DNA from: Strigops habroptila
Lineage: Eukaryota; Chordata; Aves; Psittaciformes; Psittacidae
Direction of reading: 5' to 3'
Assembly (NCBI RefSeq): GCF_004027225.2
Contig: NC_044278.2
Location: forward strand, 101,548,743-101,612,742
DNA: 64,000 nt
Positions within the stretch are counted from its first letter, which is position 1; the number at the start of each line of letters is the position of its first letter. Positions 12,311 through 24,356 of the stretch are shown piece after piece. Under the pieces are notes generated by a model, which was not told where the DNA came from, ran no database searches, and was given only the letters and a program-made list of their open reading frames with translations. Position numbers and translations under genes: made by a program.

Positions 12311-12739
12311 GGAAGCTGCATTTCTGCTGCTCAGAGACAGTTTGGGAGGCTAATTTCAGGGACAGGTACATAGTAATATGCATGCATCTGCTTGGGAGCA
12401 AACGTACTGAATCATTGACATATACTCGGTACAGCACTATAGTATTATCTATACTGGATGCAACAAGAGTTTTGCAAAAGAAGCAGAGGAATATAGAGGC
12501 ATTTTGTGCAGCAGCTATGAGTATTTAAAAACATCATCCAATGAGTTAAAGCTTTCCTTCAAAGCAGGCAGTTGTATTTCAGCCTATAAATACACTGCAT
12601 TCCTCAAAATGAATATAATAATCAGAAAGCTTTTACCAAAGGTCCTCAATTAGCTTTTGGATATAATTTGATGTTGCAGACTTGGTGTGCAGGGAGCAGG
12701 TAGCTCTTCCCTGGCATGATGGTGGTCCTTTGTGAGACA

Positions 12740-12820
12740 TGACAGCTGACTCCCTAATTAATCTTCTAAATGTCAGAGCCTGCTGGAAGTAATTGGACCT
12801 GACAGTTCAAGGGCTAATTA
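12740..12820. promoter_or_regulatory. Possible enhancer: cluster of homeodomain and TALE-type motifs
   Basis: Within 81 bp there are three TAATTA/TAATTG homeodomain-type cores (12755-12760, 12790-12795, 12815-12820). There are also three TGACA motifs of the MEIS/TGIF type: TGACAG at 12740-12745 and 12800-12805, and its complement TGTCA at 12771-12775. Such grouping is typical of developmental enhancers, but these are short motifs in non-coding DNA, and conservation or activity cannot be seen from one sequence. Confidence 0.25.
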
Positions 12821-15800
12821 ACTTTAAACCTCGCATTTTCTCTTGCTTCCTCCACAGTTCTAGGTCACTTATTTACTTTCTTTTTACATGATTTTCAATG
12901 TTCTGGAGTGTGTCTGTTCATACCTGCTTTTCTGGACATGTAGATCAAGACCGAAGGTATGAAGTTGGGTGTGTTGCACCTTGTGAATTGTCCTGGAGTA
13001 TCTTGACTTCACAGGAGAAGAAAGCTGTTGTAAACAGAGGGCTGGTCCTCAGGGAGCAGCTTGCTGTGGGAAATGCTGGCTGCAGCCTCCTGGGTTCTCC
13101 TGTTTGGTAGGAGGTACCAGAAATATCCTGGAGCAGGCAGCAGGTGGTATTCCTGAGGTCGGGCATCCTGTGGAGTGCACCCAGTGTCATTCGTCATCAT
13201 CACCGTCCCAGAGAGGCAGAGAGGAGCAGTTTTATGGGCCCCATAGCACTGCAGCTTCACTGCTCAACTTCGTGTGCTACAACCTGCTGCCTCAGCAAGC
13301 CTCCGCTGGCCTCCTGCTTCAGGTCTCCTGGGGCTCGTGTCTCATTTGTCTTTCTCTCTCTGCAGTCTCGTTTGACCCTTGGCTGATAAAAGATGAAGGA
13401 CTTCTGCAGCAGAGGCTCCAAATTCCATCCCCTGCTGCCTGTACCCATGTTGAATGACCTTGTGGCTATTACTAGAAATGCATGAAAAGCCTTTTCTTTG
13501 GTTGACAAGCTCAGTCTCTGGTCATGCATGGATATAGAGCACATCTTTGCGAGAGCAATGTGTGTGTAGACTCCTGAGCTGACCCCTGCATCTCTGGTTT
13601 CCACATGGCCAATTTACAAGGACTGGTGAGACAAAGTGCTATTTGGGAGACATTCCCTGCAGGCATATCCGCACCAGGAGCCACAGGGCTGCCTGCAGGG
13701 TCACCAGCAGCAGGAGCCTGGTGGTGGGAGCAAGGTCCTGCACCAGCCCCTGACCTCTGCCAGCACCGAACAGGTCCCCACCAGGCACAAGAATGGGGCA
13801 GCAGTGTCCCTCCGCTACCTCCCGCTGCTGGCGATGGAAGTTGCAAGTGCCAAATGATTTCAGTCTCTTTCTGCCTCAGGCATAGCTGTGCTGATTACAT
13901 TTGTGTAAGAGTATAAAGAATGGGAAGGTAAACTTATTAAATTGCAAACTATCTGGGGGGAAGAAAGGGTTTCCATCTGCTCAGGTCTGTGCACAACAAA
14001 GCTGTGATTCTGGGTGACTGAAGTTAAACCATGGCAGCAGCCATCTCCCATTCAGCCATTAGCTTCAGACACACATAGGTCATACCTGAGCAGAAGGATC
14101 ATCTGTGCCGGAGACCAGCGGCTGGAAAAGCTGTATCTGATTTCCTTGCTCTGTTTTTTTAATCCTCATTTCCTCTCAGCTAGAGCTTTCTTACAGCTGC
14201 CACATAACCCCCTCCAGACAATATCTAATCTGTCTGTCACAGACTTATCAAGATGTCCCTTGAGTGTGGTACCTAGTGATAACTGACAACTGTCATTAAG
14301 CGCTACTCCTCAAACGACAAGGCTCATTTCGTTAACTCGATTGCATAGATTCAGCCTGCAATCTCGGAAGGGGAAAAAAAATGCCATATGTTCACACAGG
14401 ATTTATATAATGCCTCCTTCTATGATCCCTGTCGTTTAGTAGCCCAGAAAATAAAGAACATATGATAATACTAAACATGTATTTCATATATTTTTTGTTG
14501 GCTTGCTTTTAAGCATCTGAGAAAGAATAGAATGTTTGATCTTATTCAGGCTGTTTTCTGTGTCTAAATGTTATCCAAGTCACTGCAAGTTGTCTGAGTG
14601 AATGAAATAGAGGTGGAATATAAATGAAGAGGTTTACGAAAAGTTACTATCTTACAGTAAAGGGGGGTGGTGGTGGAAAGCAAATATAATGAACTAGAGA
14701 GTAAACGGCCACATGAATCCTTTCCATACAGACACTGCAGTATTTCCTCTGCAGTTATGGCTCTCTTTGTTCACACTTGTCTCTGAAAGCCATATGAAAG
14801 CACTATTAATTCCTAGTTTTCCTGGTCACCTTCCTATCCTGTGTTGAATGACTCCATGCTGACAACACTTCAACACCACCAACTGAAATCAGCTCTGCTA
14901 TGAATTAAACTACTTATTCAAGTTAGAGAAGTCAGGGATTCATCAGACACAGGAATCCAATGTCAGAAGTAATAAGTCTTTTGTTCAGGCTAGAAAGGTT
15001 CCAGAAGTGTAAGGAAATCACCTCCATCAGCTTCCCTTCCTCAGTGTTGCAAAGAAGGCACATGGTGACACGGTATGAGCCATCAATACTGAAGGAGGGA
15101 AAATGACTTTGAGCAAAGAGCCTAGAGTTTCTTGCCTTTATTTGCATTGCTGAAGCTTACATTTATCCTTGCTTCAGTCCCCCTTGCCCTGGCTACCCTG
15201 GCCAGCTCTGGCAGCCAGGACAGCCTTGTGTGGGTAATGGAGCAACCCCACACTGGGTGCTCTCATGCAGCAACTCAGTGTGTTCATGTTCTTCTATCTT
15301 GTGGCTGTGTTCTTTTCCTCTGTGAACACGCTGTACCACACACAAAGATGTAAGTCAAGTGAGGACCATTTCTCTGTGAAGATGTTGGTTTGGGGTAGGA
15401 TGCTCCTATAGTAGAGGAGTAATATGTTTTCCTTAGTGAGGTCCTGCTCTGAAAAAGGCAGAGAATCACTCCAAAACATGTAGGTGCTTCCAGCAGCTGA
15501 TATTACTGCCCCAGGAATTCTGTAGGCTTTTAGGATCATTTTCTTTCTGACTCTGTGTGAAATACTTCTCACATTAAACCAGCATTCACCTTTGGATTTA
15601 GCCCAATTCCTCTTTGCATTTGTCTCCTCCCTGTCACTGATGTATTGGAAAAAATTAAGGGGAAGATGAGGGTATCAGGGCTCCTGGGCTGCAAGTGTGA
15701 AGCCTGCCACTTCAGTAAGTCCATCCAGATATGGATAACCTTGCTTTGAACTGGCTGTCAACGAATCAAACAAACCGGTGGCATTTTCACATGAAAGAAC

Positions 15801-18800
15801 TTCATGTGCTCTGGAAATAACCAGGGAGGGAAGCAGCTACTTGAGTCACGTCTCTAGCAAGCATTGTGCCTGAGGGGATCTGTATATCTGGGTACTGCTA
15901 CTTTTTCTTTCTTCACTCTCCATCAAATCCATGAGTTTTGTTGCACCTATGAGCAGAGCCAGACAATTTTCATTGTGCTTTAAAAGCTGGAGTGGAGCAG
16001 TAGCATGCGGCAGTGAGCAGGACTGTTAATACTTAGTCTGACTGCTGCTGCCTGCTCTGTTTTATAGAGCACCCTTGAAGGAGCATAGGAATGGCGATGG
16101 ACCTGCTGCTGCTGTCTCCAGAAAGCAAAATGGTTTTGCAAGCACTTACATTTTGGTAAATGGAAACCCCAGCATCACCTGTAGTGCTGTGAGCTCACTT
16201 TCTAGCAAGGGGCTCAGACACTGGGCTTTTCAGATGCTGATGCAGATTTGCCCTTTCCCTCTTCTCCTGCACTCCAAGGACAAGCCTGAAGGTAACCAGA
16301 GAAGGCTTTCTCCCCTCCAAGCCGGAAGGCATTCAGGGATGGTGCTGGGAGCCAAAGCCAGCGTGTGGCTTCTCTGGGTGTGAAATGTGGAGTTGAACAT
16401 GGTGGAGAAAATCCTCATGGGTTCTTGTGCGTGGGTCTCATTACAGAATTAAGTGATTAAATTTTCTGCTTTGTGTGTGCTTAGATTTTTGAAAGGCACA
16501 AGCGCTTTCAGGTTTAGAAGTGAGAAACAGTAAATACACTGGTACCAGAAGTGGCTTTCAAGTGTTTTTTATTGTCCTTATTTTTGAGCAGAGTATTTTA
16601 GCTCCTGTATAAGGAGACTCTGCCAGCTTTCACTATACAGGATACGTAAGCTACCCGGGGCTCTGTGCCATTGCCTTTCCCCTAACTTCATATGTATAGA
16701 TGAGACCATTATTTCCATAATGTACAAGTAAAAGCACATTGGTAGCGTGGGTGTTTCCAGTGATTAATGCTGGAAAGGTTAGGCATAGATCCCTTGTTGA
16801 GATATCACTGCATTCTAGCGAGGATCACTTTGCTACTGTGCGCAAAGTGGTTTGTTGTTCTAAGAGCAGTAAAGTGTTTTGTTGTTCTAATATTACGAAG
16901 GTTGTTTTATTCAGATGTACTAGCCAAAATCACTTGAGCATTCTGTTGTTCTCAGCCTGAGGCTTCCCACTGCTCAGCGTGCAGCTGAGAAGGTATTTTT
17001 CTTTTTCTGTGTATCAGCAGAGCAGGAATGCTCTGGCAGCAGGAATACAACAGTACCACATCTCCGCTGAGAGGCAACCACTTCTGAAATTCATCTGGCA
17101 TGAAGAGCTTGGTTTTTTGGAGAAGGGACAATAGCCTGTGTTGGAGGACCCAGAGCCAGTCAGTTTGTCTTAAGATTAAAAACTTAACATTGGGATTCCT
17201 ATCACCTAAATTTAGCTTTTCAGAAGTCCGGCATCTAATCTAAGCTAGCCATGTTGGCTGCCTGTCTGGTCAGAGGAGAGGCGGGTTGCCAAAATAGGGT
17301 TCATCTCTCCAAAGGCAGCTGCCAGAGTAGATGAAATGACTTGCCCTCTGCTCTTGCTTTTCTTTGTAGCTCATCTGAATTTTAAGGTAAACACCAGCCT
17401 TTCAGGTGGCTTCTGAGGGGAATCCACTTCTAAGTGTTAAAGCTACTGTAGAAGACTTCTCTCTGAATTGGGGAACTGATACTTTCTCCATGAGATTGTA
17501 TTGTTGGGGTGGGTTTTTTTCGACTAGCGTGCTTGCGACGAATGTGAAACCTGTTAAGAAATTAACAGATGGGGTTTTTTGCTGGCTTGGTTTGTTGGTT
17601 TGTTTTTGGTTTGTTTTTCTTTTCTAATGTATGTCAGTATTTTCCAAGGGAGGTGTTTGGTCTGCAACAGCCTCATATCTCATAAAGTGTTTGTAAATGG
17701 CCCTTCGGAAAAAGAATTCTGGTTCCCGCTTGGGGAAGAGAGGTTGGACACAGAGCTGAGAGCAGGAGGGTAAAAGAACAGGGCTCTTGGCATCTCCTCT
17801 CCCATTTGCTAACGAAACAAGCCTACCCAATACTTAATTTGGTAGATTAACAAAAGAAGCTATCCCTGCAGAGTTGGAAACAAGCTTCATTATGCCGTGT
17901 CTTTAAAATTGCCAACAAGTCTCTACAGGACCTAATTTAACACATTCATTTGCTCACAAAAATGCTTGAACAACAACAAACCCATCCTGTACAAGGACAA
18001 AGAAACTCTCTATTCTATTCTGAACCAGTCATAAAAGCAACTGCATCCTTCTCTGTTTTATTTGCACATATATCTGATTCTGTGCAATGAGTGAGAGTAC
18101 CCATAAAACTTCTCTGAGGCCCCAGAGTGCTTTGGATACTCTTAACTAAAACACCCCAAATGCCCTTCACTGGAAGATCCCACCAAACAAGTCAATTACT
18201 TCTCCAACAACCCAAAGTGCCCAGATGGCCAAGCACCAGGCAGGGAAATTGGGAAAAAAGAAACAACTGGCTTTATTCATGTACACACACACGTTTTTAT
18301 AAAAATATATTTTGATTTTTTTTTCTCTATATTCACCTGTCTGATCAGTACTTTTCTTTATCTTTTGCAAGGGCTGCTGTTCCCCAGTAGGAGGAAGTAA
18401 GTGGATGCCCAGACTCTTTTAAGAATTATCTGATCAATACGTGACAAGAGCATCCATCACACATTGCTCCCCCTTACACAAACTCTGTGGCAATGAGGCA
18501 AGGTTACAAGCAGAGAGAGACTGTCTCCATGGGACTTCTAACTTCTGGTCACCTACCGTGTGAGAAAAGGGCAAGGAGTGATTCAGAGTCCCTGTTCTCC
18601 ACAGCTTTGAAGCCAGGACTCTGTCTGGAAATGAGAGAAAACACTGTTGCCCCAGACCTGCCACACTAGGGACCTTACAAGCAGAAACCATGCTGAAATA
18701 TCTGAGATGGACTTAAGGCAACCACTTGAGCTTGATGTTTAGACCAGATCACATGAATAGCTCACTGACCTCTGGAGTTTAGTTGCCAGATCAGGTGCTT

Positions 18801-20189
18801 AAGCCTGATCTCCAAGGTCATGGTGTGCATGACCTGAGGGCTGCCTCATGTACTCAAGGAAAGGATGTCATCTCCCCATCCTTAGCAGTGGAATTCAGCC
18901 CCATGCACAGTGCATACGGTATAGGCTTTCCCAGGAGACAATGGATCATCTCATCGTCTCAGCACAGGCCAAAAAAATACTGCAGGCTGTGCTTAGTTTC
19001 CACACATAAACAGCCCAGGATTAGTGATGTTCATGGGATTAAGCATGTGAAAAAATACTTTGCCAGAAGAAGGAAAGAAAGAGTATGAGAATGGATGCTG
19101 GTGATGAGGCGACAGATGCACACACTGCTAGCTGCTTAATGCAAACGAAAATGTTCAGGACAGGATTAAACACATGCTGCCCAAACTGTTCAGGTACTTG
19201 TTTATCAACCTGTAACACATCACATCAAAACCTATGAAACTATTTGGAAATATTTTTGAAGTGGAAAAAACAGTCTCCCCTTTTTAATTTTTTCGATTAA
19301 TTTCTGAGTCTATAGAGATCTTGTCTCTGCCATCACTTTAAGTGCTCATTTATATTAGCTAGCATGTAAATCCATTTTAAGAAATCACCTGTCTTTAGAT
19401 TAGAGGGTTGAATGAAAGGCTTAAATGCTGCAGAAATCAGCACATTCATTTATTTGTCAACATTGCCTGATACAGAGATCCTGTGATGCATCACTCAGAT
19501 GCTCATTACCGAGAAGGAACGGCATTGCAGTCAGTGAAATGAAACTGAACCTAATGATGCATGCCAGCAGCAGAAAAAATAATTGCTTTGCAAGAGAATT
19601 TATAAGCAAACTGTCTAAGTTATTTGTTTCCCCAAATGAGTATAGAGTAGCCCACCTTTTCTTCTTGTTACTCTTGATACAAGTTGCTACAGGCTCTTGT
19701 TTAAGGGTTCAACTGCAGAAAAGGACAAACAAATATGCAGAAGAAAGAAGCTTACCACTTTGCATATAAAAATTCAAATTCTACAAAATATTGCCAATGG
19801 CTTAGAAAAAACAAAAAATGCAATGGTTGCTCTCATGGGTTTGTGTGGAATCTCAGGAGGGCACACACTGCTGTCACAGCTCACCAGGCAGGGAAGGGAC
19901 GGTTCGATGCTGGTCAGACTACAGCAAACACAAGATGCTCAGCTCTGTGCTCATCTTTCAACTCTGTACCTGCATTAGTACCTGAGCAGTGCATGAGGAC
20001 TAAGCCAAAACCAGATGTAAGAATGGGCAGGGTAGTGTTGGTAAATGGCTGTGGTTTAATGAGAATTCTGAGTTTGTCCCTGAGTTTATGAATTGCTTAG
20101 CGATGTGTTCCTCCTTATTGTTCTTCTCCATCCTACAGGCTGCGAGATACACTAACTTAATAGTCTTGCATTTGCTTGCTCATACTGTT

Positions 20190-20216
20190 TTTCTCATGTC
20201 TTTGAGACATGAGAAA
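20190..20216. repeat. Perfect 12-bp inverted repeat, 3-nt loop
   Basis: The arms TTTCTCATGTCT and AGACATGAGAAA are exact reverse complements around TTG. The stem stops after 12 bp, shorter than a microRNA precursor. It lies in intergenic DNA with no nearby coding sequence. Confidence 0.9.
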
Positions 20217-21235
20217 CCTGCCTCATATTTGCAACATTTTAGGCTCATATGTGATTAGGAGTCACTAGATGGTATTACTGGAGATGGTTTTGCTGATCTT
20301 ATTTAAACTGACTTACTCAAGCCCACTTCCTTCCTGAATAAATATTTATGGCCAAGCATGATACATTGCCAGTCTCTGTTGTGGAGAGGCTAATAGGTAA
20401 AATCTATTTTTCTAAATGAGGTGTTTTTTCAAGACTGATGTGTGGATTCTGCCTGTAGGTTACATCTATGCAAGCAAGCAGCCAGGAGCCTTGTAAATCC
20501 AAAATCAATCTATGGAGAAGTCTGCCTATATTATTAAGTTTGCTGGGATCCTAGAAAGAATTGTAAAGGTCTAATACACTAGGGAGCTGGAAAAGTCAAA
20601 GCAGCATGAGAGCTCTGCTGGATCACTGACAGCCTACAGAAATGTGCTGCTTTGAAAATCAGTTCTTTACCAAAAGGTTTGAGAGCGTATATTGCCTGCG
20701 AAAGCTGAAATGGAAATGCATTTTTTATTTCATCATGCTACGCACAGTAATCAGGGATAGAACAATTCAGTCTGATGACAGTTTTTAGGGGATAAAAAAA
20801 TACTGAATAGCTTTTTGTTTTTCAGTACTTGCCTTGTTCTCCTACTCTAATACGCAGCTTTTACCTGCTTTTTCAACTGCCACTTATACACTTTCTAAAG
20901 CACAGAAAAATTAGTTTTTCATACAAAAGGGAAGAGGTGTTTCATAAATAAGGAAAGGCAGGAGTTCACTTCTACTGCAGTCATTTGTCACAGAAAGGGC
21001 AGGGAAAGTGAACAAGATCTTTGTTTGGTGGCATTTTTAATATTCTTGAAAATACCCTGTAATATTCTGTGTAACCAGTCTCTGCTTAAAAAGTACCTCT
21101 TGCTGCATCTACGAAGAAATCTGCAACAGTAAACTAGAAAGGACACACATTTTATATGTCATATTAAAGCTATGAAGAAAGAGATCTAGACATGTTTTCT
21201 CCAAGCTTTCATTGTGCTCTTCTTGTTCTCTTTCA

Positions 21236-21800
21236 TATAATCACAGAAAACAAAGGTTAGGGTTAGGGTTGAAAGAATCTTAAAATCATCTAGTTCCAAC
21301 CCCCTTGCCATAGGCAGGGACATCTCACACTATATCAGGTTGCTCCAGGCCCTGTCCAAACGGGTCTTAAACACTTCCAGGGATGGAGCACTTGCCACTT
21401 CTTTGGGCAACCCATTCCAGTGCCTCACCACCCTCACAGTAAAGAATTTCTTCCTTATATCCAATGTAAATCTCCCCGTTTAAGTTTTAACCCATTGCCC
21501 CTTGTCCTGTCACTACAGCCCCTGATGAAGAGTCCCTCTCCAGCATCCTTATAGACCCCCTTCAGATACTGGAAGGCTGCTATGAGGTCTCCACACAGCC
21601 TTCCCTTCTCCAGGCTGAACAGTCCCAACTTTCTCAGCCTGTCTTCATATGGGAGGTGCTCCAGCCCCCTGATCATCCTTGTGGCCTCCTCTGGACTTGC
21701 TTCAACAGCTCCATGTCCTTCTTATGTTGGAGACACCAGAACTGCACACAGTACTCCAAGTGGGGTCTCACAAGAGCAGAGTGGAGGGGCCAGAATCAAC
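21236..21800 (-). mobile_element. CR1 LINE 3' half-kilobase with ORF2 C-terminus
   Basis: The minus strand reads through the C-terminal part of CR1 ORF2 ([13 protein letters not shown]..., with [12 protein letters not shown] following) and then the 3' UTR to about 21236. The frame at 21676-21455 is open for 73 codons. It is 5'-truncated at about 21800, so there is no reverse-transcriptase domain and the copy is not mobile. The 3' end contains a short TTAGGGTTAGGG run (21257-21268) where related copies carry a single TTAGGG. Confidence 0.95.
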
Positions 21801-24340
21801 AAGCAATTCAATAAGCCTTTAACGATCAGCTCCCTCATGTATCCTTGGTGTCCTATATAAGGATCCTTCTGGAAAAATGAAAGGTTTTCAGACCTGATGC
21901 AACTCTAACCCGCATAGTAGAACTTTGCCCATATATTTTAATACCAGTTAGGCTGTGCCCCAAGGACCTGACATTGCAGACTCTGGAGCACACACTGTGA
22001 TCACTGAGTAGCCTCATTTAGCAGAACAGCCAGCCCATAACCTTCTCACCTCTCTCAGGAGAGCACTGAGGTGTTTTATGTGATGCCATGATTGTAATGC
22101 TTCCAAAGTTACTTCATCATTCATCAGTTTGAAAACCAAGTTAATTAAGTGACAATAGCAAGTTTTGTGCTGTAAAGGAAACAAAAGAAGAACATTTTCT
22201 TGCCTCGAGGTGATTATTATTTAAGCCTTGATCCTGCCAAAGTTTATGCATCTGCTTAAGTACATAACTAGTTCTGCTTGCTGTTAAGTAAATCGTTCAG
22301 CTTGTGCCCACAGACTCCAGCCATAGCAGTACTGATTTTGATGCTGAAGGTCCTGCATAAGTGTTTGCAGCAGTCCTGGCGTTGGATCTCAGCACTGTGG
22401 AGCACAAACAATGCCAATGTCTGGGTGGCTTGGTGCAGAACAGCCCTGAGCAACAGGTCATGGTTAACTTTCCTGCTAAGCAGCGTGCAGAGCTGAAAAC
22501 GCTGCCTTGATGGGGAGAAGTGGAAGAGGTTAGAGGGATGTTAACCATGGTTATCTTCAGCTGTATAAAAAGTAAGCATCTAGTCTAAACTAATTGTGCA
22601 GGCTTTTTTAATAGTCAATAGAGTGAAGTTAAGAGTCTCATCTAAGAGGTCAAGACAGAGGACATAGCTTGCTCCACTGAGGGCAGATGGAGGCTGGACA
22701 AGTAGCTTAGATAAGATGTCAAATATTTTTAGAGGACTATATTTAGGTCAGCTGAATCCCACCCTTAGATTCTGATAAAGGGAATCTGGAAATGTGGCAT
22801 GAGTTTTTGCACATGGAACAAACATTGACGCTATTGCTTCTCATTCATTTGTTGTGCCCACAGCTGGCACCCAAGACACCAGCCCGTTGCCGATGATGGA
22901 TGACTCGCAACATAAGCGAGTAGTGAAACAATTGTCTGACAGATTCTCCTTTCATTTACCTTTTAACTAAAATCATTTTAATAAATCAATAAAACTAAAA
23001 TTAATAAAAGCTAATAAAGCTCTTTAACAGCAACTACATGTACATAGAACAAACTCAAACATAGTAAAACTTGTCCAGTCTTTCAGACTCTGGTGCTCTC
23101 TTGCTGGCAGTAAACCAATTAGATGATTTTTAGTGCTAGCTATTTTGGGAGCAGTTGCCTATACTACACAAACACCTATTACTGTCCACATAGGCCTTGG
23201 GACTGGAATGAGAAAGGGAGGCTAGAATTGAATCAGGCACTCTTGGGCTTTAAGGTCATGATGAGCGAAAGTGAAAGTAGAGAAAAAAATCAATCCCAAC
23301 ACTGGCAGCATTCAGGACCCAGGTAACTGAGCTTGGAAGTAACATGGAATTCAGGCTCCTATTAATTTGCCCAGTCCCTCTCTCACTGTATTGTAAAACA
23401 GGAATCATTCAGATTACGTCAACAGAGTCAAACTCATATAAAATTAGTGTAAGATCTCAATGCAGCCCAAAGTCCCTCTGTTAAAAAAAAATCCTGCGTG
23501 CCAGACTCCATTCCCCAGAGCTATTTTTTTCTGTATTTTCCCCTTTAAAACTGAAAGAAAGAGGACCATTCAGCAAAACAAAAAGCAGTTATTCAGTGTT
23601 TCATATACTGACAACATTCATCCTCAGGAAGTCTTTGTCGATTGTGCCTCACATGTATAGTAATAAAGTAAAAGCAACACAAAACTCTGGTGTCTCCATA
23701 TCCTATAGATAACATGAGACTATTGTCCCATTATGTTTAAACAATGCGCCACCGCTCATGCAGAGTCTCCCCAACAACAGTAACCAGTTACCAGAGGTCA
23801 AGCAATCTCTTTGGCCAATTAAAAATAGCATTTCTAGACACTGCTTCATTCAGATATTGTTTCTGGTTTGGAGACTAATGAATGATAGAAAATAAGGCAG
23901 ACGAAATGTTATATTACATTGATATAATGTATGTAAACAACAATTATCTCAGTGCAAATTCTGAGATGGGTTTTTGTTTCGGTTCAAGTAGCATACAATC
24001 AGATTTAAGTGTAATCTATTTGAGTGCTACAGACAATTTAAAAAATGTTCAGAGAATTAATAAGCATGTGGTCATATAGACTTAGAGCTTATATAAACAT
24101 ATGTTTATGTATATATACACATCCATATAAGTAACAGCCTTCAATAAGACATATGAACATCCTTAAATTTAAAAACCTACAGAGTTCTAATGTAGTGTAG
24201 ATAACAGATACAAATATCAAACAAGCAAGAATGATTTCTTACTTCGATTTACTATTTTTAGTACTAATTTTATAAATGGTAAACATGAGCTGTAATGGGA
24301 GCTCACTAATGTTTAGTTGCCCACTGGAGACCTTTACAGT

Positions 24341-24356
24341 AAAAAAAAAAAAAAAA
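24341..24356. repeat. Poly(A) run, 16 bp
   Basis: An uninterrupted run of 16 A, followed by 'gaagaaatt'. No poly(A) signal or retrocopied gene is recognisable immediately upstream. Confidence 0.9.

Larger units (their letters stand above)
12311..21235. other. Intergenic DNA, no gene recognised
   Basis: Mostly single-copy sequence with no gene or well-preserved mobile element. Two stretches look like candidate regulatory DNA: a homeodomain/TALE motif cluster at 12740-12820 and an inverted TGACA motif at 14284-14295. A perfect hairpin lies at 20190-20216. T/G-rich low-complexity sequence lies at about 17500-17625. Confidence 0.6.
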
